This document shows positions 40,383 through 47,130 of a stretch of 48,438 bases of DNA, piece by piece. The stretch's first letter is position 1. Each line of letters opens with the position of its first letter. The notes below the pieces were generated by a model, which did not search any database, was not told the origin of the DNA, and saw only the letters and a program-made list of their open reading frames with translations. This DNA comes from an uncultured Pelagibacteraceae bacterium. Lineage in GTDB: Bacteria; Pseudomonadota; Alphaproteobacteria; Pelagibacterales; Pelagibacteraceae. A program made the position numbers and the translations under genes. Location of the stretch: contig CACDLR010000003.1 in assembly GCA_902553695.1 (NCBI GenBank), positions 1-48,438 of the forward strand. Direction: 5' to 3'.

Positions 40383-40939
40383 AAATTTCGGGCAATGAAA
40401 TTAAAACTGGCATGATAATTGAGCATAATAACGACTTATGGGAAGTTTTAAAAACTCAACATGTAAAGCCGGGCAAAGGTGGGGCGTTCAATCAAGTCGA
40501 GATGAAAAGTATTAATAAAAATACAAAAATTAACGAAAGATTTAGATCTAGCGATGATGTTGAGAGAGCAATTGTTGAGGAAATAAATTATAACTTTTTA
40601 TATGAGGACAAAGGTGATTTTTATTTTATTAATAATAAAAATTTTGAACAAATTAGTTTAAAAAAAGAATTGTTAGGTGAGAAATCTAAATTTTTAACAG
40701 AAGGATTAGAAGTTAAGTTAGGTATTTACAATGATGTACCTATTAAAATAAGTCTTCCTAATCAAATCGAATGCAAAATTGAAACAACTGATGCGTCAAT
40801 TAAAGGCCAAACAGCAGCTTCATCTTATAAACCAGCTGTACTAGAAAATGGTATCAATATACTCGTACCCCCTTTTGTTGAGAGTGGTGATAGCGTTATT
40901 ATAGATACAAGATCAATGGAATATATTAAAAAAATTTAA
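40379..40939 (+). CDS. efp: Elongation factor P
   Basis: Binds between ribosomal P and E sites and rescues stalls at consecutive prolines. 186 residues with three beta-barrel domains. The loop HVKPGKGGAFNQVEMKS near 28-44 carries the conserved lysine (about Lys33) that is post-translationally modified in EpmA-containing bacteria; no modification gene lies in this window. The C-terminal domain has GQTAASSYKPAVLENGINI near 143-161. Its ATG overlaps the thiE stop and suhB follows after 5 nt. efp next to an inositol monophosphatase gene is common in alphaproteobacteria. Confidence 0.97.
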   Translation: MKISGNEIKTGMIIEHNNDLWEVLKTQHVKPGKGGAFNQVEMKSINKNTKINERFRSSDDVERAIVEEINYNFLYEDKGDFYFINNKNFEQISLKKELLGEKSKFLTEGLEVKLGIYNDVPIKISLPNQIECKIETTDASIKGQTAASSYKPAVLENGINILVPPFVESGDSVIIDTRSMEYIKKI

Positions 40940-40944
40940 AAGAA

Positions 40945-41679
40945 ATGAAATCAATATCTCCAAATTTAAATTTAATGATTAAAGCATGTGAGAAATCATC
41001 AAAAGTATTAATAAGAGATTTTGGGGAAGTAGAAAATTTACAAGTATCAAAAAAAGGACCAAAAGATTTTGTAACTAATACAGATAAAAAAGTAGAAAAA
41101 ATTCTAATAAATGAATTGTCTAAAAAAAAATACTCAATAATTACAGAAGAAACTGGTATTATTTTAAAGGAAAATAATAAAGATTTTTGGATAATAGACC
41201 CAATAGATGGCACTATAAACTTTTTACATGGAATCCCACACTTTTGTATATCTATTGCATATGTAAGTAATGATGAAATTATTTCTGGAGTTATATACGA
41301 CCCAATTAAAAATGAATTATTTTTTGGAGAAAAAAATTCTGGAGCATTTTTTAACAACCAAAGAATTCGGGTATCAAAAAAAAATAGTATTGAAGAATGT
41401 TTGTTTGGTACAAATTCGGAAGGAATAAAAGATACAAATTTTAATACTAGAATAAGTGGTAGTGCGGCTCTTGATATGGCTTATGTTGCCTCAGGAAGAC
41501 TTGATGGATTTTTCCAAAAAAACTTAAATGTTTGGGATATAGCTGCTGGTATAGCAATTTTGCGAGAAGCCGGAGGTAAAATAAACAATATAAATATTAA
41601 AAATACTAAAAATCATACAGTTATCGCCTCTTCAGAAATAATTCATTCAGAATTAAACAAATTACTTGTGAACTTTTGA
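40945..41679 (+). CDS. suhB: Inositol-1-monophosphatase family protein (SuhB-like)
   Basis: Li-sensitive Mg-dependent phosphatase; in E. coli SuhB also associates with RNA polymerase during rRNA transcription. 244 residues. Metal ligands are seen in TEETG near 66-70, [17 protein letters not shown] near 82-98 and [17 protein letters not shown] near 194-210; [18 protein letters not shown] near 172-189 is typical. A second role beyond phosphatase cannot be judged from sequence. Last gene of the tkt-to-suhB run. Confidence 0.92.
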   Translation: MKSISPNLNLMIKACEKSSKVLIRDFGEVENLQVSKKGPKDFVTNTDKKVEKILINELSKKKYSIITEETGIILKENNKDFWIIDPIDGTINFLHGIPHFCISIAYVSNDEIISGVIYDPIKNELFFGEKNSGAFFNNQRIRVSKKNSIEECLFGTNSEGIKDTNFNTRISGSAALDMAYVASGRLDGFFQKNLNVWDIAAGIAILREAGGKINNINIKNTKNHTVIASSEIIHSELNKLLVNF

Positions 41680-41707
41680 TTGTTTTATAAAAAAGTTTTG
41701 CTATAAA
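41680..41707 (+). promoter_or_regulatory. Probable promoter of rpmE
   Basis: TTGTTT (41680-41685) and TATAAA (41702-41707) are separated by 16 nt. Transcription would start at or within a base or two of the ATG at 41714, so the L31 mRNA may be leaderless; no Shine-Dalgarno sequence is present. The same stretch contains a short GTTTT-AAAAC inverted repeat of doubtful meaning. Confidence 0.45.
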
Positions 41708-41713
41708 ACCGCT

Positions 41714-41938
41714 ATGAAAAAAAAAATTCACCCTGATTACCACAAAATAAAAGTACAAATGACTGACGGTACCCAATTTGAAACACGATCTACATGGGGA
41801 AAAGAGGGAGAAATATTGAAACTTGAAATCGATCCAAAATCTCACTCTGCATGGACAGGTGGAAAACAAAAAATACTTGATAAAGGTCGAGTAAGTAAAT
41901 TTAATAAAAAATTCCAAAACTTTAGATCATCAAAGTAA
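41714..41938 (+). CDS. rpmE: 50S ribosomal protein L31 (bL31, Cys-free form)
   Basis: Large-subunit protein that contributes to the inter-subunit bridge. 74 residues with the alphaproteobacterial pattern [39 protein letters not shown] and [19 protein letters not shown]. It lacks the CxxC zinc cysteines of E. coli RpmE, so it is the zinc-independent form and would not act as a zinc reserve. trcR follows directly. Confidence 0.96.
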   Translation: MKKKIHPDYHKIKVQMTDGTQFETRSTWGKEGEILKLEIDPKSHSAWTGGKQKILDKGRVSKFNKKFQNFRSSK

Positions 41939-41947
41939 TTGAATTAT

Positions 41948-42505
41948 ATGACAAATGCACCTTTAATGCCTGTTGCAACAGCTATTTGGTTGGTTGAAAA
42001 CACCTCTTTAACTTTCAAACAAATTGCTAACTTTTGTAAAATGCATGAAGTTGAAATTCAAAGTATTGCTGATGGAGAAGTTGGCAAAGGTATAGTTGGA
42101 TATAATCCAATCATTTCTGGACAATTAACTAGAGAAGAAATTGAACTATCCTCAAAAGATGAGAAAAGACCGTTAAATATTTCTCAAAATGAAATTCAAA
42201 TATCTGCTAATCAAATTAAAGAAAAAAAAAAGTATGTCCCTTTATCAAAAAGACAAGATAAGCCAGACTCTGCACTTTGGCTGCTTAAAAATCATTCTAA
42301 ATTGAAAGACTCCCAAATTGCAAAGCTCGTGGGTATTACAAGTTCGTCTGTAAAAGCTATAAGAAATAAAAGTTATTGGAATTATAACAATCTTAACCCA
42401 AAAGATCCTGTTGCGATGGGATTATTTTCTCAAAAAGAACTATTAGAATCTTTAGAAAAAGCAGATAGAAGAATTAAAAGAGAGCAAAAACAGAAATCAA
42501 ATTAA
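41948..42505 (+). CDS. trcR: Cell cycle transcriptional regulator TrcR (DUF1013)
   Basis: Alphaproteobacterial DUF1013 protein; the Caulobacter relative TrcR is described as a cell-cycle regulator. About 185 residues. Conserved N terminus PLMPVATAIWLVENTSLTF near 5-23, IANFCKMHEVEIQSIADGEV near 26-45, and a second homologous half DSALWLLKNHSKLKDSQIAK with helix-turn-helix-like LVGITSSSVKAIRNKSYWN near 131-149. I chose the ATG at 41948 because it matches the family N terminus; an in-frame TTG at 41939 lies 3 codons earlier, right after the rpmE stop. SAR11 members have few regulators, which makes its retention notable. Confidence 0.88.
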   Translation: MTNAPLMPVATAIWLVENTSLTFKQIANFCKMHEVEIQSIADGEVGKGIVGYNPIISGQLTREEIELSSKDEKRPLNISQNEIQISANQIKEKKKYVPLSKRQDKPDSALWLLKNHSKLKDSQIAKLVGITSSSVKAIRNKSYWNYNNLNPKDPVAMGLFSQKELLESLEKADRRIKREQKQKSN

Positions 42506-42516
42506 AAAAATAAAAA

Positions 42517-42545
42517 TAGACAAAATATTTATATAGTGTTATTAG
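42517..42545 (+). promoter_or_regulatory. Probable sigma70 promoter of rpsU and tRNA-fMet
   Basis: TAGACA (42517-42522) and TATTAG (42540-42545) are 17 nt apart. The -35 matches 5 of 6 and the -10 4 of 6 consensus bases. Transcription would begin near 42552, just upstream of the GGAGGT at 42557-42562, giving a leader of about 15 nt if rpsU starts at 42567. No terminator is visible between rpsU and the tRNA. Confidence 0.5.
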
Positions 42546-42556
42546 ATCGTCTTTTT

Positions 42557-42562
42557 GGAGGT
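42557..42562 (+). promoter_or_regulatory. Strong Shine-Dalgarno sequence deciding the rpsU start
   Basis: GGAGGT is fully complementary to the usual anti-Shine-Dalgarno of 16S rRNA and lies 4 nt (42563-42566) before an in-frame ATT at 42567. The other possible start, TTG at 42555, overlaps the element itself and has no Shine-Dalgarno sequence upstream. Most first genes of units in this window have none; the only other clear one is before pal. Confidence 0.75.
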
Positions 42563-42566
42563 AGTT

Positions 42567-42761
42567 ATTAAAATAGAAGTCAAAGATAATAATGTTGAAC
42601 AAGCACTTAGAGTTTTAAAAAGAAAACTCCAGAAAGATGGTTTCTATAAAATAATTAAATTAAAAAATACCTACGAAAAACCATCAGAGAAAAAAAAAAG
42701 AATTTTACAAGAAAATATTAAAAGAGTTAAAAAGTTAAATAAACTTAAAAATAGAATTTAA
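42567..42761 (+). CDS. rpsU: 30S ribosomal protein S21 (bS21), probable AUU start
   Basis: Small-subunit protein near the mRNA exit and anti-Shine-Dalgarno, needed for efficient initiation in E. coli. From ATT at 42567 it is 64 residues, rich in Lys, with VEQALRVLKRKLQKDG and KNTYEKPSEKKKRILQEN matching alphaproteobacterial S21. In that family the N terminus reads Met-x-x-x-V-x-D-N-N-V; the ATT codon falls exactly at the Met position. A TTG at 42555 would add four residues and overlap the Shine-Dalgarno sequence; no ATG or GTG is available. tRNA-fMet follows after 4 nt. The gene identity is sure, the start codon inferred. Confidence 0.93.
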   Translation: MKIEVKDNNVEQALRVLKRKLQKDGFYKIIKLKNTYEKPSEKKKRILQENIKRVKKLNKLKNRI

Positions 42762-42765
42762 ATAC

Positions 42766-42842
42766 CGCGGGGTGGAGCAGCCTGGTAGCTCGCAAGGCTC
42801 ATAACCTTGAGGTCGGCGGTTCAAATCCGTCCCCCGCAACCA
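42766..42842 (+). tRNA. Initiator tRNA-fMet (anticodon CAT), CCA encoded
   Basis: 77 nt. The acceptor stem has the initiator hallmark C1-A72 mismatch (CGCGGGG with CCCCGCA), D arm with GGAGCAGCCTGGTAGCTC, anticodon arm CAAGG-CTCATAA-CCTTG and T arm GGCGG-TTCAAAT-CCGTC. Only two of the three G-C pairs at 29-31/39-41 are kept: the first is A29-U41. CCA is encoded. It starts 4 nt after rpsU, likely cotranscribed, and stands 13 nt before the glycan islet. Confidence 0.96.
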
Positions 42843-42855
42843 AATTTTCAAAAAA

Positions 42856-43569
42856 ATGCGCCAAGAAGTTTATAAAAGACACATAAAAAACTATTCTGAA
42901 CATTGGTGGTTTCAAGCAAGGAAAAAAATTATTCAATCGATCATTAAAAAAAAAATAAGAAAAAAAAGTATAAAGATATTAGATTTCGGATCTGGATCAG
43001 GGGTGAATATAAATATGCTTTCTACATTTGGACAAGTAAGTATTTATGAACCTAATAAAAGTACCAAATCGTTTCTAAGAGAAAAATATAAAGGAAAAAG
43101 ATTTAAAATTATTAATAATTTTAAAAATAAAAAATATGATTTAATTGTTCTTGCCGATGTATTAGAGCATATAAAAGATGATCATGCTACAGTAAGAAAA
43201 TTAAATAAAATTTTAAATAATAAAGGCTTTATTTTAATAACTGTTCCAGCCTATAAGGTTCTTTTTTCACAGAAAGATAAAATTTTAAAACATTTTAGAA
43301 GGTATTCTAAAAATGAAATTCAAAAAGTATTTAATAAATTTAATATAATAAAATTGACATATTTCAATTTTTTTTTATTTTTACCAATTTCTACAATAAT
43401 AATCTTAATGAAAATTTTTAATATTAATTTTATAGATAAGGTTGAAAAGTCTCCAGTGAAGATTATTAATCATATTTTGTACTTTATTTTTGTAAGTGAA
43501 AGTAGACTGATTAATTTATTTAATCTACCATTTGGATTGTCTATGCTGGGTTTATTTCAAAAAAAATGA
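42856..43569 (+). CDS. Class I SAM-dependent methyltransferase (glycan islet)
   Basis: 237 residues. SAM-binding motif I is ILDFGSGSGVNINML near 42-56, followed by an acidic residue (SIYEPNKS near 63), and motif YDLIVLADVLEHIKDD near 94-109 with the LEH pattern of small-molecule methyltransferases. A hydrophobic stretch near 172-190 (FFLFLPISTIIILMKIF) may anchor it in the membrane. It overlaps the next glycosyltransferase gene in ATGA, so both likely act on the same lipid-linked sugar or surface glycan. Substrate unknown. Confidence 0.85.
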   Translation: MRQEVYKRHIKNYSEHWWFQARKKIIQSIIKKKIRKKSIKILDFGSGSGVNINMLSTFGQVSIYEPNKSTKSFLREKYKGKRFKIINNFKNKKYDLIVLADVLEHIKDDHATVRKLNKILNNKGFILITVPAYKVLFSQKDKILKHFRRYSKNEIQKVFNKFNIIKLTYFNFFLFLPISTIIILMKIFNINFIDKVEKSPVKIINHILYFIFVSESRLINLFNLPFGLSMLGLFQKK

Positions 43570-44297
43570 TAAATTCCTTATCAATTATTTTTCCCTGCTA
43601 CAATGAAGAATATAGATTAAAAGATACAATCAAAGATTTAGAAAAATTTTGTAAAAAAAAAAAATTTAAAAAAGTAGAAATCATTTTTGTCGACGATGGT
43701 AGTACAGATTCAACATACAAAATTTTAAAAAATATCAAAAAACAAAATATTCTATTAAAAAGTAAAATTAAAGTTTTAAGCTATGTTCAGAACAGAGGAA
43801 AAGGGTATGCATTAAAATATGGTGTTAAATTTGCAAAATATGATTGGATACTCACAATTGATACTGATATATCTGTTTCTACATTACAAATTTTTGATTG
43901 GATTAAAAAATATAAAATTAGTAAAAATTATAAAATATACTTTGGTTCAAGAAATATTATAGGATCCAATATAAAGTATCAATTGCATAGAAAGTTGATT
44001 GGTTTAATATTTATTGGGATTATAAAAATTCTATTTAATATCAATTTATTTGATACCCAATGTGGATTTAAATTATATAACAAAACTGTTGCAAAAAAAA
44101 TATTTAGTAATTTGCAGTGCATGGGCTTCTCTCATGACATTGAGATTGTATTACTTGCAAAAAAATTTAATTTTAAAATCAAAGAACTTCCAGTTAAATG
44201 GATACATAAAAAAGGTAGTAAAGTTTTTTTAATTAAAGATAGTATAAATATGCTTATATCTATAATTGAAATCAAACTTAGATTTATTCTAAAATAG
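43566..44297 (+). CDS. Family 2 glycosyltransferase, ALG5/dolichyl-phosphate glucosyltransferase-like
   Basis: 243 residues, GT-A fold. Motifs are LSIIFPCYNEEYRLKDTI near 4-21, VEIIFVDDGSTDSTY near 38-52, QNRGKGYALKYGVKFA near 77-92, the metal-binding DTDIS near 99-103, FGSRNI near 123, DTQCGFKLYNK near 158-168 and GFSHDIEIVLLAKK near 181-194. This resembles enzymes that attach a sugar to polyprenyl phosphate. Only weak hydrophobic segments are present (near 142-157). Paired with the upstream methyltransferase; its 3' end overlaps the convergent large membrane-protein gene by 14 nt. Confidence 0.87.
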   Translation: MINSLSIIFPCYNEEYRLKDTIKDLEKFCKKKKFKKVEIIFVDDGSTDSTYKILKNIKKQNILLKSKIKVLSYVQNRGKGYALKYGVKFAKYDWILTIDTDISVSTLQIFDWIKKYKISKNYKIYFGSRNIIGSNIKYQLHRKLIGLIFIGIIKILFNINLFDTQCGFKLYNKTVAKKIFSNLQCMGFSHDIEIVLLAKKFNFKIKELPVKWIHKKGSKVFLIKDSINMLISIIEIKLRFILK

Positions 44298-46377
44298 ATA
44301 TTGACTGTAGAATAAGAGATTTTTTTTCCCTATTTAGCCCTTTCTTTAAATCGTACTCTGATAGGGGATTTTCAATTTCAAAAATAAAATTGAATATTTT
44401 ATTTTTTTCACAATTTATTTGGATTATTACATTATCTAGTTTTTTATTACTAAAACTCGCGACGCTATTACTATTACTTTCAAGAACATTAAAATAAATT
44501 TCATTATCAAGGTCTTTATAGAAATTTTTTAAATTAAATTTTACTCTTGTTTTATCACTGCATTTTATTGTATTGAGATTTAAGACTAATCCTGAAAAGT
44601 ATCCACTAGCGATTAATTCCTTATAATTTTCTTTTTTGGTCCAGCCAATTAAAGGTATTTTGTCGTTATTTTGAAAATTAATTTGATTATCTTTTAGTAA
44701 AATCTTTGGGTTATTTAATAGTTTCGAGTCGTCTTTAATTAAGTTATTTATTTTTTCATTTGTTATAACCCAAATATCATCAACATAATAAAAGAAAAGT
44801 TTATTCTGAAACAAATATTTTAAATATAACACGTAGTTATGATTATCACTTAAAAACATAGTTCTATTAAAAATATTGAGATTTTTCTTTTTAAAATGAT
44901 TTACTAAATCATACCTAGCGTTTGTAACCTTGGCCCTATTCACTCTTGCTAAATTCACTAAATCGGTTTTTTCAAAACTTTCATTAATTAAATAGAATGA
45001 TAAATAATTGTATATATTTGACTGGTTTTTACTTTCAATTAGTCTTAAATTTAAAAATTGATTAGAAAGGTTATTCCAAAAGTTTTTACTTTTTAAATCA
45101 GAAGAATAAGTGTATTGAGAGCCAAATTTATAATTTTTAAATCCGCTATATAAATCTGTGATTTGAATAAGAAAAAGGGTTAAAAGTACTAAAATAGACT
45201 TAGATTTAAATTTTTTGAAAGTATAAATTATTCCAAAAATAAAGATAAAATAATAAACTGGCCAAATCATTCTACCACTGGCTCGAAAAATACTAAAAAA
45301 AGCATAAACGTATTTATTTAAATCAAAATGTAAAATATTGTATTGTCCAAAATTAACATTATTAGAAACTGAAACTAACAAGAATGGAACAATAATTAAA
45401 AGCCAATTCAAATTTTTAAAAAAAATAATATTTTTTTGTGTAAAAAAATTAAATATAAATAATGTAAAGAAAAATATTCCAGATATACCTAGGTATGCAA
45501 AACCTTCTGCTTCACCGTTTTGAAATTTTAAAATGTTAAAAAAACTTGACCAGGAAAAACTATAATTATTATTAAATCCGTTTGGATTAAAAAAACTGTT
45601 AAGATTAAAGTTATAATATCCATAACCCCATCCGAGACTGTCATCAAATCTTATCGAAAAATATCCTAGTACATACATGAAAAAGACCAGAGAAATTATT
45701 AAAAATATAAAGTTTTTGATAATTCCAAATACTCTTTTTCTTATAATTAAAATTTTATACAAATCTTGAAAAAAAATTAATACAATTAGCATTAATGAAA
45801 AATAAAAGTGAATTGTGCTTGATAAAATTAAATTAAAATATCTGAAGAAGTTTTTGTTTTTATGATTAGATAATTCGATATATATGCCAGATAATATAAT
45901 CCATTGACCAAATAAGCTTAGATGAATTCCAATTCTGTGAATTAAAACTGGTGTAAAAAGAAAAAAAAGACAGCCAATAGCTGCATAAATTTTATTTTTA
46001 GTTCCAAGTAAAATTATTTTAAATGAAAATAAAACTTGTAAATATAAACTTAATAATATCCAAATTGAAAAGTACTGAAAATCCTTGGGTAATAAAAAAT
46101 CAAAAACCTTAAAAAAGATTGCTAATAGCGGTATAGAGTCTGAGAAAATTATATTTGAATCAGAAAATATTCCATAATTGGGATTTAGTCCAATTGGAAA
46201 TCTCCATACATCTTCTCTGAAGTATTTCCACCCTAATTGATATGTTGTTAAATCTCCTGTGTTTAGCCAGTTAATATTTCTAGGATTAATATTCTCAAAT
46301 CCTAACAAAAAAATCCAAAATAAAGTTGATATTATAATAAGATAAATTTGATATGATGATTTATAAATTTTTTTCAC
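44284..46377 (-). CDS. Large polytopic membrane protein, GT-C-like (DUF6311-like)
   Basis: 697 residues, start codon GTG. About eleven transmembrane segments cover residues 10-430, followed by a soluble C-terminal region of about 260 residues. The first periplasmic loop has GDLTTYQLGWKYFREDVWRF and PIGLNPNYGIFSDSNIIFSD, then IPLLAIFFK, resembling the DUF6311 family, whose members look like GT-C glycosyltransferases using polyprenyl-phosphate sugars. FRASGRMIWPVYY near 357-369 is a further conserved-looking stretch. I infer transfer of a sugar, perhaps the one loaded by the neighbouring ALG5-like enzyme, to a surface glycan. Very rich in Phe, Ile, Asn and Lys. Confidence 0.7.
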   Translation of the reverse strand: MKKIYKSSYQIYLIIISTLFWIFLLGFENINPRNINWLNTGDLTTYQLGWKYFREDVWRFPIGLNPNYGIFSDSNIIFSDSIPLLAIFFKVFDFLLPKDFQYFSIWILLSLYLQVLFSFKIILLGTKNKIYAAIGCLFFLFTPVLIHRIGIHLSLFGQWIILSGIYIELSNHKNKNFFRYFNLILSSTIHFYFSLMLIVLIFFQDLYKILIIRKRVFGIIKNFIFLIISLVFFMYVLGYFSIRFDDSLGWGYGYYNFNLNSFFNPNGFNNNYSFSWSSFFNILKFQNGEAEGFAYLGISGIFFFTLFIFNFFTQKNIIFFKNLNWLLIIVPFLLVSVSNNVNFGQYNILHFDLNKYVYAFFSIFRASGRMIWPVYYFIFIFGIIYTFKKFKSKSILVLLTLFLIQITDLYSGFKNYKFGSQYTYSSDLKSKNFWNNLSNQFLNLRLIESKNQSNIYNYLSFYLINESFEKTDLVNLARVNRAKVTNARYDLVNHFKKKNLNIFNRTMFLSDNHNYVLYLKYLFQNKLFFYYVDDIWVITNEKINNLIKDDSKLLNNPKILLKDNQINFQNNDKIPLIGWTKKENYKELIASGYFSGLVLNLNTIKCSDKTRVKFNLKNFYKDLDNEIYFNVLESNSNSVASFSNKKLDNVIIQINCEKNKIFNFIFEIENPLSEYDLKKGLNREKKSLILQSISILE

Positions 46378-46444
46378 TTTAGAATTTAAATTTTACCTAA
46401 TTTATTCTCATTGAGATACAAAATCTAATAGTTTATAAAAAATT

Positions 46445-47116
46445 ATGTTTAAAAAAGAAAAATTTAAAATTCTTGATCAAAGGTATAAAACACATGCTTA
46501 TGAAGGTTTAATGGGATTTTTTATGAGATATTGTCATAAAAATCTCGAAAAAATTAAATTTCCAAAAAATATTTCAAAAGTTCTCGAAATTGGGGCAGGT
46601 GATGCTCCTCATTATAATTATATAAAGCATCCATTCGATGAATATTTCATCCTAGAAACATCAAAACATGCATTAGATATTGATCATAAAAATTCTAAAA
46701 TTAAAGTAATTGAATATGATGGGAAAATTATACCATTTAAAGATAATTATTTTGATAGAATTATTATTTCACACTGCTTAGAACACATAAATAATCCAGA
46801 AAAATTTTTATTACAAATGATGGATAAGTTAAAAATTGGTGGAGTTTTATCAATTTCATTACCAACTGATCCAGGTCTACTTTTTAGATTAGGAAGGTTT
46901 TATCTTAAAACTTTTTCAATAAAAAAAAAATATAAAATTTCAAAGGAGGATTTTGATTATATGAATGCCACTGAACATATAAATTCAATTTTTGGATTAA
47001 TTTCTATTATTAAATATCATTTTAAAAATGAAATTATAGAGGATTACTTGCCTTTTAAAATAAAAATGCCAGATTTAAACATTTTTTATAATGTTCATAT
47101 TTTCAAAAAACAATAA
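46445..47116 (+). CDS. Class I SAM-dependent methyltransferase (glycan islet)
   Basis: 223 residues. Motif I is VLEIGAGDAPHYNYI near 47-61; VIEYDGKIIPFKDNYFDRII near 90-109 covers the acidic and FD motifs, followed by SHCLEHINNPEKFL near 112-125 and LKIGGVLSISLPTDPG near 132-147. Type 11-like methyltransferase, common in LPS and glycan clusters. It is divergent from the large membrane protein gene (67 bp apart, no convincing promoter found) and convergent with pntB. Substrate unknown. Confidence 0.85.
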   Translation: MFKKEKFKILDQRYKTHAYEGLMGFFMRYCHKNLEKIKFPKNISKVLEIGAGDAPHYNYIKHPFDEYFILETSKHALDIDHKNSKIKVIEYDGKIIPFKDNYFDRIIISHCLEHINNPEKFLLQMMDKLKIGGVLSISLPTDPGLLFRLGRFYLKTFSIKKKYKISKEDFDYMNATEHINSIFGLISIIKYHFKNEIIEDYLPFKIKMPDLNIFYNVHIFKKQ

Positions 47117-47130
47117 ATAATTCAATCTTA

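Noticed and set aside
42818-47130. Integrated element using tRNA-fMet as attachment site
   Set aside because: No integrase gene and no repeat of the tRNA 3' end near 47117-47130 or elsewhere in the islet.
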